This document shows positions 49,318 through 58,936 of a DNA stretch of 64,000 nucleotides, in pieces. Made by a program: the position numbers and the translations under genes. Under the pieces are notes generated by a model. The model did no database searches. It was not told the DNA's origin and was given only the letters and a program-made list of their open reading frames with translations. Position 1 is the stretch's first letter, and each line of letters starts with the position of its first letter. The DNA comes from Rhodospirillales bacterium (lineage in GTDB: Bacteria > Pseudomonadota > Alphaproteobacteria > Rhodospirillales > Casp-alpha2): contig JAGLED010000008.1 in the NCBI GenBank assembly GCA_023145215.1, positions 1 to 64,000 of the forward strand, written 5' to 3'.

Positions 49318-50391
49318 ATGGACAATCCGGACCAGCTGCGAGACGACATTCTGAAGGACGTCGATGCCGCCGAAAGCGTAGACGCGCTGGAGGAGATCCG
49401 CGTCGCCGTGCTCGGCAAGAAGGGCCGCATCACCGATATGATGAAGGGCCTGGGTCAGATGGCCCCGGATGAGCGCAAGGCTGCCGGTCAGGCATTGAAC
49501 GCGCTCAAGGACGAGATCGCGGACGCGCTCGAAAGCAAAAAAACCACGCTCGCCGATGCCGATCTGGACCGCCGCCTGATGACGGAAAAGATCGACGTCA
49601 CCCTGCCCCCCGCCCCTGAGCCCCAAGGCTCGATCCACCCGATCAGCCAGACCATCGACGAAATCACGGCGATCTTCGGCGAGATGGGCTTCACCGTCGC
49701 CGAAGGCCCGGATATCGAAGACGACTGGCATAACTTCACGGCGCTCAACATCCCCGCCGACCACCCCGCAAGACAGGAACACGACACGTTCTACCTTCCC
49801 GGTGAGCACGGCGAGCGGAAAGTCTTAAGGACGCACACCAGCCCGGTGCAGATTCGCACCATGACGGCCGAAAAGCCGCCGATCCGGATCATCATCCCAG
49901 GTCGCACCTATCGCTCGGATTACGACGCCACCCACTCACCGATGTTCCATCAGGTCGAGGGACTGGTGATCGACAAAACGTCGCACATGGGCCACCTCAA
50001 GGGCTGCCTGATCGAATTCTGCAGCGCGTTCTTCGAGGTGGACGACCTGCCCGTCCGGTTCCGGCCGAGCTACTTCCCGTTCACCGAACCGTCCGCGGAA
50101 GTCGACATCGGCTGCACGCGCGACGGCGGCGAGTTCCGTATCGGGCACGGCGACGACTGGCTCGAAATTCTCGGTTCCGGGATGGTCAATCCGAACGTGC
50201 TCGCGAACTGCGGCATCGATCCGACCGAATATCAGGGCTTCGCCTTCGGCATCGGCATCGAGCGTCTGGCAATGCTGAAATACGGCATCCCCGATCTGCG
50301 CACGTTCTATGACAGTGATCTCAGGTGGCTGAGGCATTACGGGTTCCGTTCGCTCGAGGTGCCCGGCATGGTCGGAGGGCTCGTGCGATGA
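49318..50391 (+). CDS. pheS: Phenylalanyl-tRNA synthetase alpha subunit
   Basis: 357 residues. It has the N-terminal coiled coil ([17 protein letters not shown]), then class II core motifs: [81 protein letters not shown] and [19 protein letters not shown]. It forms an alpha2-beta2 tetramer with PheT that charges tRNA-Phe. ATG 49318 matches the usual family start; a TTG at 49297 would add 7 residues. It overlaps pheT by 4 nt. Confidence 0.97.
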   Translation: MDNPDQLRDDILKDVDAAESVDALEEIRVAVLGKKGRITDMMKGLGQMAPDERKAAGQALNALKDEIADALESKKTTLADADLDRRLMTEKIDVTLPPAPEPQGSIHPISQTIDEITAIFGEMGFTVAEGPDIEDDWHNFTALNIPADHPARQEHDTFYLPGEHGERKVLRTHTSPVQIRTMTAEKPPIRIIIPGRTYRSDYDATHSPMFHQVEGLVIDKTSHMGHLKGCLIEFCSAFFEVDDLPVRFRPSYFPFTEPSAEVDIGCTRDGGEFRIGHGDDWLEILGSGMVNPNVLANCGIDPTEYQGFAFGIGIERLAMLKYGIPDLRTFYDSDLRWLRHYGFRSLEVPGMVGGLVR

Positions 50392-52793
50392 AATTCACCC
50401 TGTCCTGGCTCAAGGAACATCTGGACACCAACGCGTCACTTACCGAGATCACCGACGCGTTGACCATGGTCGGGCTCGAACTCGAAGGGGTCGAGGACCG
50501 CGCCAAAGGGCTGGAAACGTTCGTCACCGCACGTGTTGTGGAGGCCAAACAGCACCCGAACGCCGACCGGCTCCGGGTCTGCCAGGTCGATCCCGGCAAC
50601 GGCGAAACCGTCGAACTCGTTTGCGGCGCGCCCAATGCGCGGACCGGCATGATTGGCGTGTTTGCGCCGGGCGGGTCTTATATTCCCGGCATCGACGTCA
50701 CCCTGAAACCGACGGAAATTCGCGGCGTCATGTCGAACGGGATGCTGCTGTCTGAACGCGAAATGGGGATCTCCGACGAACATGACGGCATCGTCGATCT
50801 CCCTGAAGATACCCCCATCGGCAAGCCTGCCGTCGACATCATGGGACTGAACGATCCGGTCATCGACATCGCGATCACGCCGAACCGCGGCGACTGCCTG
50901 GGCGTGCGCGGCATCGCCCGCGACCTCGCCGCCGCCGGCATCGGTTCCCTGAAACCGCTCGCCAACGGCCCGGTCCCCGGCAGTTTCGAAAGCCCGATCA
51001 AGGTGCACCTCGATTTCGACGATCCGGACAACAAGCCGTGCCCCTACTTCGTCGGCCGTTACGTCCGGGGCGTCACCAATGGTGAAAGCCCGGACTGGCT
51101 GAAAGAGAAACTGATCGCGGTCGGCCTCAGGCCGATCTCGGCGCTGGTCGACATCACCAACCTGATGACCATCGACCTGAACCGCCCCCTGCACGTGTTC
51201 GACGCCGACAAGGTGAAGGGGGACATCCGCGTCAGGCTGTCGAAGTCGGGCGAAAAGATGCTGGCGCTGAACGAAAAGGAATACACCTTCGACGACGAGA
51301 TGACCCTGATCACCGACGATAACGGCCCCGAGGGCCTGGGTGGGGTCATGGGCGGCGAAGTTTCGGGTGTCACCGAGGAAACGGTGAATGTCTTCATCGA
51401 AAGCGCGTACTTCGATCCGGTGCGGACCGCAATGACCGGGCGCAAGCTGCAGATCATCTCGGACGCGCGATACCGTTTCGAACGCGGCATCGACCCGGCA
51501 TTCCTTGAAACCGGCATGGAAATCGCGACGCGCCTGGTCATGGATCTCTGCGGCGGCGAGCCGTCCGAAGTCGTGATCGCCGGCGGCAATCCGGAAAAGG
51601 GCCGCAGCCTCGATTTCCGTCCTGATCGGGTGAAGGAACTCGCGGGCGTCGACGTGCCGCGCGACGAAATCCAACGCATCCTCGCCGTGCTCGGCTTCGA
51701 GATTTCCGGCGACAGCGAAACCTGGCAGGTGAAAATCCCGTCCTGGCGCAGCGACATCGTCCACGAAGCATGCCTGGTCGAGGAAGTCGTCCGGATCAAC
51801 GGCTTCGACAAGATCCCCGTGACGCCGCTGCCGCGTGAAACGACTCTGCCGAAACCGGCACTAAACCTGTCGCAAAAGCGCCGCGCCGTGGCCCGGCGCA
51901 CCCTTGCTGCACGTGGATTGACGGAAGCCGTCACGTATTCGTTCATGGGTGAGAAGGAAGCGGCGTTGTTCGCCGAAACGCCGGACAGCATCCGGATCGC
52001 CAACCCGATCAGCTCGGAGCTTTCTGTCATGCGGCCGAGCGCGCTCGCCAACCTGATCCAGGCGGCCGGGCGCAATGCCGACCGTGGTTTCGCGAATGCC
52101 GACCTGTTCGAAGTCGGACCCGAGTATTTCGGGGACGCGCCCGAGGATCAGCGTATTTCGGCGGTCGGCATCCGGTCCGGCCTGACCGGCCCCAAACACT
52201 GGTCGAAGGCCCCCGCTCCGGTCGACGCCTATATGGCGAAGGCCGACGCGCTGGCGGTGCTCGACGCGCTCGGCGCGCCGGTGGCAAACCTTCAGGTCTT
52301 CACCGACGTGCTGACCTATTACCACCCGGGCCGGGCAGGCGAACTGCGTCTCGGCCCCAAGAACACCCTGGCGCGATTCGGCGAGATCAATCCGAAAGTG
52401 CTGCGCGCGCTCGACGTCAAGGGCCCGGTGGTCGCCTTCGAAATCTATCCCGACGCGGTGCCGCAGCCGAAAGCGAAATCGGCCGCAAGGTCGATGCTGA
52501 CGCTGTCGCCGTTCCAGCCGATCGAGCGCGACTTCGCGTTCGTCGTCGACACTGAAACCGAAGCCGGCAAGGTCGTTCAGGCGGCGCGTGGCGCCGAGAA
52601 GACGCTTATCACCGATGTTCGCGTGTTCGATGTGTTCGAAGGACCGTCTCTCGGTGAAGGCAGGAAGTCGTTGGCGGTGACCGTCGTCCTTCAGCCGACC
52701 GAAAACACCCTGACCGATGAAGAGATCGAGGGCATTTCGAAGAAGATCGTTCAGGCGGTCGAGAAGGCGACCGGCGGATCGCTCAGGGCCTGA
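50388..52793 (+). CDS. pheT: Phenylalanyl-tRNA synthetase beta subunit
   Basis: 801 residues beginning [20 protein letters not shown]. The tRNA-binding domain (about 40-150: [39 protein letters not shown]), the B3/B4 editing region ([24 protein letters not shown]), the B5 domain and the C-terminal anticodon-recognition FDX-ACB domain ([16 protein letters not shown]) appear in the usual order. It starts within the pheS stop (ATGA, 50388-50391), so the subunits are coupled. Confidence 0.97.
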   Translation: MKFTLSWLKEHLDTNASLTEITDALTMVGLELEGVEDRAKGLETFVTARVVEAKQHPNADRLRVCQVDPGNGETVELVCGAPNARTGMIGVFAPGGSYIPGIDVTLKPTEIRGVMSNGMLLSEREMGISDEHDGIVDLPEDTPIGKPAVDIMGLNDPVIDIAITPNRGDCLGVRGIARDLAAAGIGSLKPLANGPVPGSFESPIKVHLDFDDPDNKPCPYFVGRYVRGVTNGESPDWLKEKLIAVGLRPISALVDITNLMTIDLNRPLHVFDADKVKGDIRVRLSKSGEKMLALNEKEYTFDDEMTLITDDNGPEGLGGVMGGEVSGVTEETVNVFIESAYFDPVRTAMTGRKLQIISDARYRFERGIDPAFLETGMEIATRLVMDLCGGEPSEVVIAGGNPEKGRSLDFRPDRVKELAGVDVPRDEIQRILAVLGFEISGDSETWQVKIPSWRSDIVHEACLVEEVVRINGFDKIPVTPLPRETTLPKPALNLSQKRRAVARRTLAARGLTEAVTYSFMGEKEAALFAETPDSIRIANPISSELSVMRPSALANLIQAAGRNADRGFANADLFEVGPEYFGDAPEDQRISAVGIRSGLTGPKHWSKAPAPVDAYMAKADALAVLDALGAPVANLQVFTDVLTYYHPGRAGELRLGPKNTLARFGEINPKVLRALDVKGPVVAFEIYPDAVPQPKAKSAARSMLTLSPFQPIERDFAFVVDTETEAGKVVQAARGAEKTLITDVRVFDVFEGPSLGEGRKSLAVTVVLQPTENTLTDEEIEGISKKIVQAVEKATGGSLRA

Positions 52794-52869
52794 TTTGAAG
52801 GCCTCGTGCCTGCTGGGGTACACTGACGCGGTACGGTAAGGACAACGAGCTGACAAGAGGGACGGTTAT

Positions 52870-53289
52870 ATGTTCCGCCAGATCGTTTATACGAGCCAGG
52901 CCAGCGAACCGGTCAGCGAATCGGATTGCGAGGAGATTTTGCAGCAGTCGCGCGCCAATAACGTGCGTGACGGCGTAACCGGGTTCCTGCTCTCCCTTCC
53001 CAATGGCACGTTCGTGCAAACGCTAGAAGGTCCGCCGGACGGCATTTCCAACGTACTCGAACGCATACGGGAAGATGACCGCCACACGTCGTTGACGGTG
53101 ATTCTCGATCATACGATCCCGGCCCGGGATTTTCCGGACTGGCGCATGGGGTACCGTGCAGTGCGCAGGGACGACCTCAGAACGATTCCCGAATTCCGCA
53201 ATCTGGGAGATTCGGATTTCGCCGAAAACTTCGATTCCGGCGCGATCGCGATATCGATTATGAAGTCACTTTACGACGCCAATCGATAA
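52870..53289 (+). CDS. BLUF-domain blue-light sensor, single domain
   Basis: 139 residues, BLUF domain only (about 1-95) plus a C-terminal helix region. Photochemically essential residues of the family are present: Y7 in RQIVYTSQ, N31 in ARANNVRDGVTGFLL, Q50 in FVQTLEGP, and W91/M93 in FPDWRMGY. So FAD binding and the light-driven hydrogen-bond switch should be intact. Short BLUF proteins act through protein contacts. It lies downstream of pheT with AGAGGG before the ATG and converges on the cyclase gene 30 nt away. Confidence 0.92.
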   Translation: MFRQIVYTSQASEPVSESDCEEILQQSRANNVRDGVTGFLLSLPNGTFVQTLEGPPDGISNVLERIREDDRHTSLTVILDHTIPARDFPDWRMGYRAVRRDDLRTIPEFRNLGDSDFAENFDSGAIAISIMKSLYDANR

Positions 53290-53319
53290 TTCGGGCGCGA
53301 TCACGAAACGCGTATTTCG

Positions 53320-54645
53320 TCAGGCCGAGACCGCAGGTTTGTAGACCTTTACCGGTTGGGCGCGTCCCTTGACCTGCGTTTCGCACACGAGTTCGCAGGC
53401 ATATTCGCTATCGACCGCGCGGTGCGTTGCCTCGCCCATCATGATGTAGGTGCCGTACTCTTTGTTCAGTTGCTCGAGGCGGGCAGCGATGTTGACGTTG
53501 TCGCCGTGCACCGTGAACACCAGCCGGTCCTGCGCGCCGACGGCGCCGACGGTGATCTCGCCGGTGTTGATGCCGCACCGGGTCTTGAGCGACACACCAT
53601 TGAAGGTGCGGGTGCGGGCGGTCTCTTCGATCTCGATAGCGGTTCGGACAGCGTTCCGGGCATGGTCCGGATCTTCCTGCACGGCATTGAAGGTAATCAG
53701 CATCAGATCGCCCTCGAACAATGTGATGACGCCGCCGTGCCGGTCGATGACCTCGCCCATCGCGCCGAAGTATTCATTGAGGGTCTTCGCAAGCTCCTGC
53801 GCCGACATGTTTTCAGACACCGTGGAAAACCCTTCTATATCCGTGAAAACGATCGTCGCCTCCCGGCTCTCGCCGTCGCCTGGCTGAATCTGCCGGTCGG
53901 AAGACGTGATCCGTTGCGCCACTTCCTTGGAAACGAACCTGGAAAGATCCTCCGCCGCCGTCTGCTCGAGGACGGCGCGGAAGAACGCGCGCCGTGCCCG
54001 AACGACGGCGATGCTGAGCACGGCCGTCACCAGCAGGATCGAGACCATCTTGTCGATCTCGGCGCCGATCAGTACCGAATTGGACGTCATGTACTGCACG
54101 TAGTCCCGCGTGATCATCGGATCGTCCGGGACGACGGAGATCACATACCAGACGAGGATGCTCCAACCGACGATGGCGGCGATCCCCGTCGTCAGGATAT
54201 AGCGGGGTTCGAACCGAAGCGCCCTGAGCGAGATGAAGATGAAGACGTACATGATCGTCGGCGCCTTGAGGTAGAAGCTCGCCGGCTGCTCATACTGGAT
54301 GTGAAAACTCCAGATCAGCAGCATCAATAAAGCCACGTCCATCAGTACCGAGATGGTGAGAAACCAGTGCGGCAGGGAAATCCGGTAAGACAGGATCAAG
54401 CGCGTGACGGTAAATACGAAGTACGCCGCCAAGGCCACCGGCACGACCTGAAAGGGCGTGTCGGTCATGTTGACCTGTTGCGCAGCCAACCAGAGGCTGC
54501 CGAACAAGACAATCAGCGCGAACTGCACCCAGGAGATCAGCCGTTCGCTGACCGCCTGACGCCGTTCGATCTGCTGTTTGACCCGGGTCGGCAGAGCCTG
54601 CCGAACGGGTTCACTGAAAACGAAGTCTGAAAGCTGCTGCCACAT
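53320..54645 (-). CDS. Membrane-bound class III nucleotide cyclase
   Basis: 441 residues. The N-terminal about 190 residues hold five or six membrane helices (SWVQFALIVLFGSLWLAAQQV, VALLMLLIWSF and others). A short linker with SRFVSKEVAQRI precedes the cyclase domain: IVFTDIEGFSTVSE (metal Asp), GGVITLFEGDLMLITFNA (second metal Asp), CGINTGEITVGAVGAQDRL and VHGDNVNIAARLEQLNKEYGT with the transition-state Asn and Arg. The lysine that normally contacts adenine (as in GGxxDKFIGD) is replaced, the place reading GGVITLFEGD. The substrate (ATP or GTP) is thus uncertain. It is convergent with the BLUF gene. Confidence 0.9.
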   Translation of the reverse strand: MWQQLSDFVFSEPVRQALPTRVKQQIERRQAVSERLISWVQFALIVLFGSLWLAAQQVNMTDTPFQVVPVALAAYFVFTVTRLILSYRISLPHWFLTISVLMDVALLMLLIWSFHIQYEQPASFYLKAPTIMYVFIFISLRALRFEPRYILTTGIAAIVGWSILVWYVISVVPDDPMITRDYVQYMTSNSVLIGAEIDKMVSILLVTAVLSIAVVRARRAFFRAVLEQTAAEDLSRFVSKEVAQRITSSDRQIQPGDGESREATIVFTDIEGFSTVSENMSAQELAKTLNEYFGAMGEVIDRHGGVITLFEGDLMLITFNAVQEDPDHARNAVRTAIEIEETARTRTFNGVSLKTRCGINTGEITVGAVGAQDRLVFTVHGDNVNIAARLEQLNKEYGTYIMMGEATHRAVDSEYACELVCETQVKGRAQPVKVYKPAVSA

Positions 54646-54981
54646 GCGGGGCAGTTTAGCCGCAAGCGGGCGTCAAACCAGTCACGAAATGGCGAGAGAT
54701 GCGTGATTAAAGTGACGGCTCAGCGGGCCGAGGGCGGGGTCCGAAATACGACCGGACGGGCATGACGACGGAAACCGAGAAGACGCGCGACCCCGCGAAA
54801 GAATTGCGGGTTGATGTGCATGTGCTTGAAGTCAATTTGCGCGAACATCGGCGTCGGCCCTGAAGTCATCTGATGATCGACTATGGGCGCTGAAACCACT
54901 GCCCGTCTGTGACCGGCGTCACCACCGTTTGGTTAACGGGGGGTTTTCCCGCACCCGGCGTCGATCCAGGGTTAATACGCT
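54646..54981. other. Intergenic region without recognised gene
   Basis: It holds the upstream region of the cyclase gene. A 33-codon frame from ATG 54762 (MTTETEKTRDPAKELRVDVH...) has no ribosome site or family resemblance and is not called. GCGACCCCGCGAAAGAATTGCGGGTTG at 54790-54817 could fold into a weak stem. Nothing else is evident. Confidence 0.5.
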
Positions 54982-55077
54982 CGTCACCCCGGCGTAGGCC
55001 GGGGTCCAGGGTGTCACTTCAACCTCCTCATGGAAGGCCCGACGTTCTGGGTTCCGGCCTTCGCCGGAATGACGCGG
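54982..55077. repeat. GTCATTCCGG-family intergenic repeat, copy 4
   Basis: CGTCACCCCGGCGTAGGCCGGGG hairpin at the left and GTTCCGGCCTTCGCCGGAATGACG at the right: the family's two ends in opposite orientation, so it is a bipartite BIME-like element. It ends 11 nt before the GntR stop. Confidence 0.78.
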
Positions 55078-55088
55078 CGTCCGAATAC

Positions 55089-55790
55089 CTAATCGTAAGC
55101 CACGGCCGGGCCGTGCGCTTCGCCGGTGCCTTCCCTGATCGCCTGCTTGACGGTTTCGCGCTTGTTCTCGAGGTGGCGGCTCAAGACTTCAGAGAGTTTC
55201 TTCCCGTCCCGCGCTTCCAGCGCGGCCAGCATTTCCTCGTGTTCGCGCATCGCCTGGTCCCAGCGTTTATCCGTCATGTTGGCGCGGAACCGGGCCAGCC
55301 GGATGCGTCCGGCGAGCGCGTTGTATTGCACTTCCAGCGTTGGGTTCGCCGCCGCTTTCAGAATGCATTCGTGGATGTGCTGATTAACCCGGAAATAATC
55401 GGCGAGTTCGCGGCGTGTGTGATGCAACGCCATTTGATAGTGCAGCGCGCGGATCTCGGCGAACTCGGCATCGGTCAGGCGGGCGCACGCAAGCTCACCG
55501 GAAAGCGCCTCCAACGCGCCCATGACGGGGAAGATCTCGTCGATGTCGGCCTCGCTCAACGTCGCGACGCGGGCGCCGCGGTTCGGCAAAAGCTCCAGAA
55601 GCCCCTCGTTACCCAGCACCTTGAGCGCTTCGCGGAGCGGTGTCCGGGATATCCCCAGCATGTCGCATAGCTTCTGTTCGGGGACACGGTCGCCCCCCTT
55701 GAGCTCACCCGAAAAGATCATGTCCCGCAGGCGTCCGACCAGTTCTTCGTGCAACGTGGTGCGCGGCGCGAATTCTGAAATCTGATTCAT
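55089..55790 (-). CDS. GntR family regulator with FCD domain
   Basis: 233 residues. The N-terminal winged helix reads TTLHEELVGRLRDMIFSGELKGG followed by PEQKLCDMLGISRTPLREALKVLGNEGLLELLPNRGARVA; a helical FCD ligand domain follows with the metal-binding pattern (YQMALHHTRRELADYF, NQHIHECILKAA, HEEMLAALEARDGKKL). FCD regulators sense small carboxylates such as lactate, glycolate or malonate. Its ATG overlaps the stop of the FAD/Fe-S dehydrogenase gene by 4 nt, so they are cotranscribed; repeated ATTGTATNCA motifs in the control region (58821-58893) are its probable sites. Confidence 0.94.
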   Translation of the reverse strand: MNQISEFAPRTTLHEELVGRLRDMIFSGELKGGDRVPEQKLCDMLGISRTPLREALKVLGNEGLLELLPNRGARVATLSEADIDEIFPVMGALEALSGELACARLTDAEFAEIRALHYQMALHHTRRELADYFRVNQHIHECILKAAANPTLEVQYNALAGRIRLARFRANMTDKRWDQAMREHEEMLAALEARDGKKLSEVLSRHLENKRETVKQAIREGTGEAHGPAVAYD

Positions 55791-58789
55791 GATGCGCCTT
55801 CCCCGCGCGCGAGCGCCATCTCCAGAACCCGCGCCACGTGGACGGCATCCCGCTTGGCCCCATCGGCGATCTGGTGGCGGCAGCTCGTGCCGTCCGCAAC
55901 GATGAGGGTATCTTTATCCGCCGCGCGCACTTTCGGCAGCAGGCTGAGTTCGGCCATCTTGATCGATGTCTCGTAATTCGCCGCCTCGTATCCGAACGCG
56001 CCCGCCATTCCGCAACAACTGCTCTCGACCGTTTCGACGTTGAGGCCGGGGATGAACTTCAACGCTTTTTCGACCGCCCCCATCGCCGCGAACGCTTTCT
56101 GGTGACAATGGCCGTGCAACAAGGCCTTCGATTGCGCGAGCGGTTGCAGGTCCAGCCTGAACGTTCCGGCGTCGATCTCGGCGGCGATGAACTCCTCGAA
56201 CAACATGGCGTGGTTCGCGATGACCTCGGCTTCGTCTTTCGGCAGCAATGACGAAAATTCGTCTTTCAAAGTGAAAAGACACGACGGCTCCAGCCCGACG
56301 ACGGGAACACCGGCGCGCACGAACGGCAAAACCGCGTCCGCCATGCGGCGCGCTTCCGCTTTCGCTTCGTCGACCAGACCGGCGGCGAGAAACGTGCGTC
56401 CGCAGCAAAGCGGGCGCTCGTTCTTGTTCGGTTTCGCGACGACGACCCGGTACCCGGCGGCATCCAGCACCCGCTTGGCGGCGTGAAGATTTTCCGGCTC
56501 GAAATAGGTGGAGAACGTATCGGCGAACAATACGACAGTCTGACCGACCGGGCACGATTCCGAGTGCACACCGGCCGAGCCCGGCTCGAAGATATCGCCC
56601 CGCCATTTCGGCAACGTACGCTTCGACGAAAATCCGAGCAGCATTTCCGACAGCTTCGCAAGACCGGGGACCACGTCGCGCAGATTCAAGAGCCCCGCCA
56701 TCCTTGAGGCCATCGGCGCATAACGGGGCAGGTAGGCGATCAGCTTGTCTTTTAAAGAAACGCCGTGGCGCTTGTTGTAGTGATAGAGGAACTCGATCTT
56801 CATCTTCGCCATGTCGACACCGGTCGGACACTCGCGCTTGCACCCCTTGCATCCGACGCAGAGCTGCATCGTGTCTTTCATGGCATCGGATGTGAACGCG
56901 TCCGCCCCCAACTGTCCCGAGATCGCGAGCCGCAAAGTATTGGCGCGGCCGCGCGTCAGATGCTGCTCGTCGCCGGTGACGCGGAACGACGGGCACATGA
57001 CGCCCGGATCGGATTTACGGCAGGCGCCGTTGTTGTTGCACATCTCGACCGCACCCGAGAACCCGCCCCAGTTCGACCAGTCCATCGCCGTCTCGATGTC
57101 GATCGGCTGATAGCCGGGTTTGAAACGGAACAGGGTGCGGTCGTCCATCTTCGGCGGATCGACGATCTTGCCGGGATTGAACAGGCCATCCTCGTCGAAC
57201 GCCTGCTTCACCTTTCTGAAGGCGTCGACCATTTCCTTGCCGAACATGGGCTCATGGAATTCGGAGCGCACAAGGCCGTCGCCGTGCTCGCCGGAATGCG
57301 AGCCTTTGTATTCACGGACCATCTCGAACGCTTCTTCGGCGATGGCGCGCATCTGTTTGGCGCCCAACTCCTGCTTGAGATTGACCACCGGGCGGACGTG
57401 CAGCGTACCGACGGAGGCATGCGCATACCACGTCCCCTCGGTGCCGTGCTTGTGGAACACCTGGGTCAGGCGGTCGGTGTATTCGGCGAGATCCTCGAGC
57501 CTGACAGCGCAATCCTCGACGAACGATATCGGCTTCCCGTCACCCTTCATGGACATCATGATGTTGAGGCCGGACTTCCTGACTTCCCAGATCGCCTTCT
57601 GAAAGTCAGGGTCGACGGCCTCGACGACGGCGTCCGGGAAACCGAGATCGCCCATCAGTTCGCCGAGCTGTCTCAGGCGTTTCAGATTCTCTTCCTGATC
57701 CGGCTCCGCGAACTCGATGAGCAGGACCGCGTCCGGCTCGCCTTTGATGAACGCATCGACGGTTTCGCGGAACATCGGAATATCCCGCGAAAGGCCGATC
57801 ATGGTCCGGTCGACAAGCTCGACCGCAACCGGTCCGAGCTTCACCAGATGCTGGGCCGCATCCATCGCGTCATAGAATTTGGGGAAGTGACAAACGCCGA
57901 GCGTCTTGTTCTTCGGAAGCGGCTGCAGATCGATGTCGATGGATGTCGAGAACGCGAGCGTCCCTTCGGAGCCGATCAGCAGGTGTGCGAGGTTCGGGTG
58001 CGGGGGCGTTCTATGAACGGTCTGATTGTCCCAACTGCCGCGCGCCGGTCCCGCCGGCATGAGGGCGTCAATGTTATACCCGCCGACGCGGCGCATGAGG
58101 TCGGGGAATTTCTCCTTGATCAGCGCCTCGTTGTCACGGCCAAGCCCCAATAGCTTGGCGACCAGGTTGCGTTGCGTATCGTTCAGGTGCGCCATCGTCT
58201 GGTTGTCGGTCACTTCCCCGAAGTGCATGACGGAACCATCGGCGAGGATGGCGTCTACAGCGCGGACGTTGTCGCGCATCGTCCCATAGCGGATCGAACG
58301 CGACCCGCAGGAATTGTTACCGGTCATCCCGCCGATAGTGGCGCGGCTCGAAGTCGAGACGTCGACCGGAAACCAAAGGCCATGGGGCTTCAGATACGCG
58401 TTCAGACGATCCAGTACGATCCCCGGCTCGACCCGTGCCGTGCGCGATGACGCATCGAATTCGAGCACGCCGTTCATATGTTTCGACGTGTCGAGGACGA
58501 TGGCTTCGCCCACCGTCTGACCGCACTGCGACGTGCCGCCACCCCGCGGCAGCACCGGCACGCCTTCGTCACGCGCGATATCGATAACGGCGCGCGCATC
58601 GTCGGCGGTTTCGGGAACCACGACCCCGACCGGCTCGATTTGATAGAACGACGCATCCGTCGCGTAACGCCCGCGCGAGAACGGGTCGAACAGAACCCGG
58701 CCCGAGATGGCGGCATCGATCCGTTTTGCGAGTTTTTCGTCGCCGATCCGGCCGGTGGCGCGCAGTCCGTAGTCGTCGCGGGGCATCAT
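55787..58789 (-). CDS. Fused FAD-binding and Fe-S dehydrogenase (GlcD/GlcF or YdiJ type)
   Basis: 1000 residues. The N-terminal half is a PCMH-type FAD domain (GVPVLPRGGGTSQCGQTVGEA, MTGNNSCGSRSIRYG, LIGSEGTLAF) and FAD-oxidase C-terminal domain (HASVGTLHVRPVVN, SHSGEHGDGLVRSEF). From about 590 come two cysteine clusters, CNNNGACRK...MCPSFR and CVGCKGCKRECPTGVD (near 643), which should carry [4Fe-4S] centres. Then two CCG domains with ERPLCCGRTFLAAG and VESSCCGMAGAFGYE. The layout equals GlcD joined to GlcF, as in YdiJ-like D-2-hydroxy acid dehydrogenases. It oxidises a D-2-hydroxy acid (glycolate, D-lactate or 2-hydroxyglutarate) and passes electrons to quinone or another carrier. AAGGAGACG precedes the ATG. 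The divergent aminotransferase gene favours glycolate to glyoxylate. Confidence 0.92.
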   Translation of the reverse strand: MMPRDDYGLRATGRIGDEKLAKRIDAAISGRVLFDPFSRGRYATDASFYQIEPVGVVVPETADDARAVIDIARDEGVPVLPRGGGTSQCGQTVGEAIVLDTSKHMNGVLEFDASSRTARVEPGIVLDRLNAYLKPHGLWFPVDVSTSSRATIGGMTGNNSCGSRSIRYGTMRDNVRAVDAILADGSVMHFGEVTDNQTMAHLNDTQRNLVAKLLGLGRDNEALIKEKFPDLMRRVGGYNIDALMPAGPARGSWDNQTVHRTPPHPNLAHLLIGSEGTLAFSTSIDIDLQPLPKNKTLGVCHFPKFYDAMDAAQHLVKLGPVAVELVDRTMIGLSRDIPMFRETVDAFIKGEPDAVLLIEFAEPDQEENLKRLRQLGELMGDLGFPDAVVEAVDPDFQKAIWEVRKSGLNIMMSMKGDGKPISFVEDCAVRLEDLAEYTDRLTQVFHKHGTEGTWYAHASVGTLHVRPVVNLKQELGAKQMRAIAEEAFEMVREYKGSHSGEHGDGLVRSEFHEPMFGKEMVDAFRKVKQAFDEDGLFNPGKIVDPPKMDDRTLFRFKPGYQPIDIETAMDWSNWGGFSGAVEMCNNNGACRKSDPGVMCPSFRVTGDEQHLTRGRANTLRLAISGQLGADAFTSDAMKDTMQLCVGCKGCKRECPTGVDMAKMKIEFLYHYNKRHGVSLKDKLIAYLPRYAPMASRMAGLLNLRDVVPGLAKLSEMLLGFSSKRTLPKWRGDIFEPGSAGVHSESCPVGQTVVLFADTFSTYFEPENLHAAKRVLDAAGYRVVVAKPNKNERPLCCGRTFLAAGLVDEAKAEARRMADAVLPFVRAGVPVVGLEPSCLFTLKDEFSSLLPKDEAEVIANHAMLFEEFIAAEIDAGTFRLDLQPLAQSKALLHGHCHQKAFAAMGAVEKALKFIPGLNVETVESSCCGMAGAFGYEAANYETSIKMAELSLLPKVRAADKDTLIVADGTSCRHQIADGAKRDAVHVARVLEMALARGEGAS

Positions 58790-58820
58790 CGTCTCCTTGC
58801 TAGCCCAGCGATGCTATAAG

Positions 58821-58893
58821 ATTGTATGCAAAAATCAACAATGAAATGAAAACGGCGGAAATTAAGGGTTGCGATGTTCATAAATTGTATTCA
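58821..58893. promoter_or_regulatory. Repeated ATTGTATNCA motifs, candidate GntR operators
   Basis: ATTGTATGCA (58821-58830) and ATTGTATTCA (58884-58893) occur in the 147-nt divergent gap. Both resemble half or whole FadR/FCD-type operators (TTGTATACAA-like). One is 32 nt upstream of the dehydrogenase start and the other 44 nt upstream of the aminotransferase start, so each promoter has its own copy. They are A/T-rich in a GC-rich context. Assignment to the GntR protein is inferred. Confidence 0.6.
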
Positions 58894-58936
58894 TTATGCC
58901 GCCCTCGCTAAAAATAGCCATCCACGGAGGAACATC

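Noticed and set aside
54762-54863. 33-codon frame MTTETEKTRDPAKEL...
   Set aside because: No Shine-Dalgarno sequence, low-complexity charged sequence and no neighbour in support.
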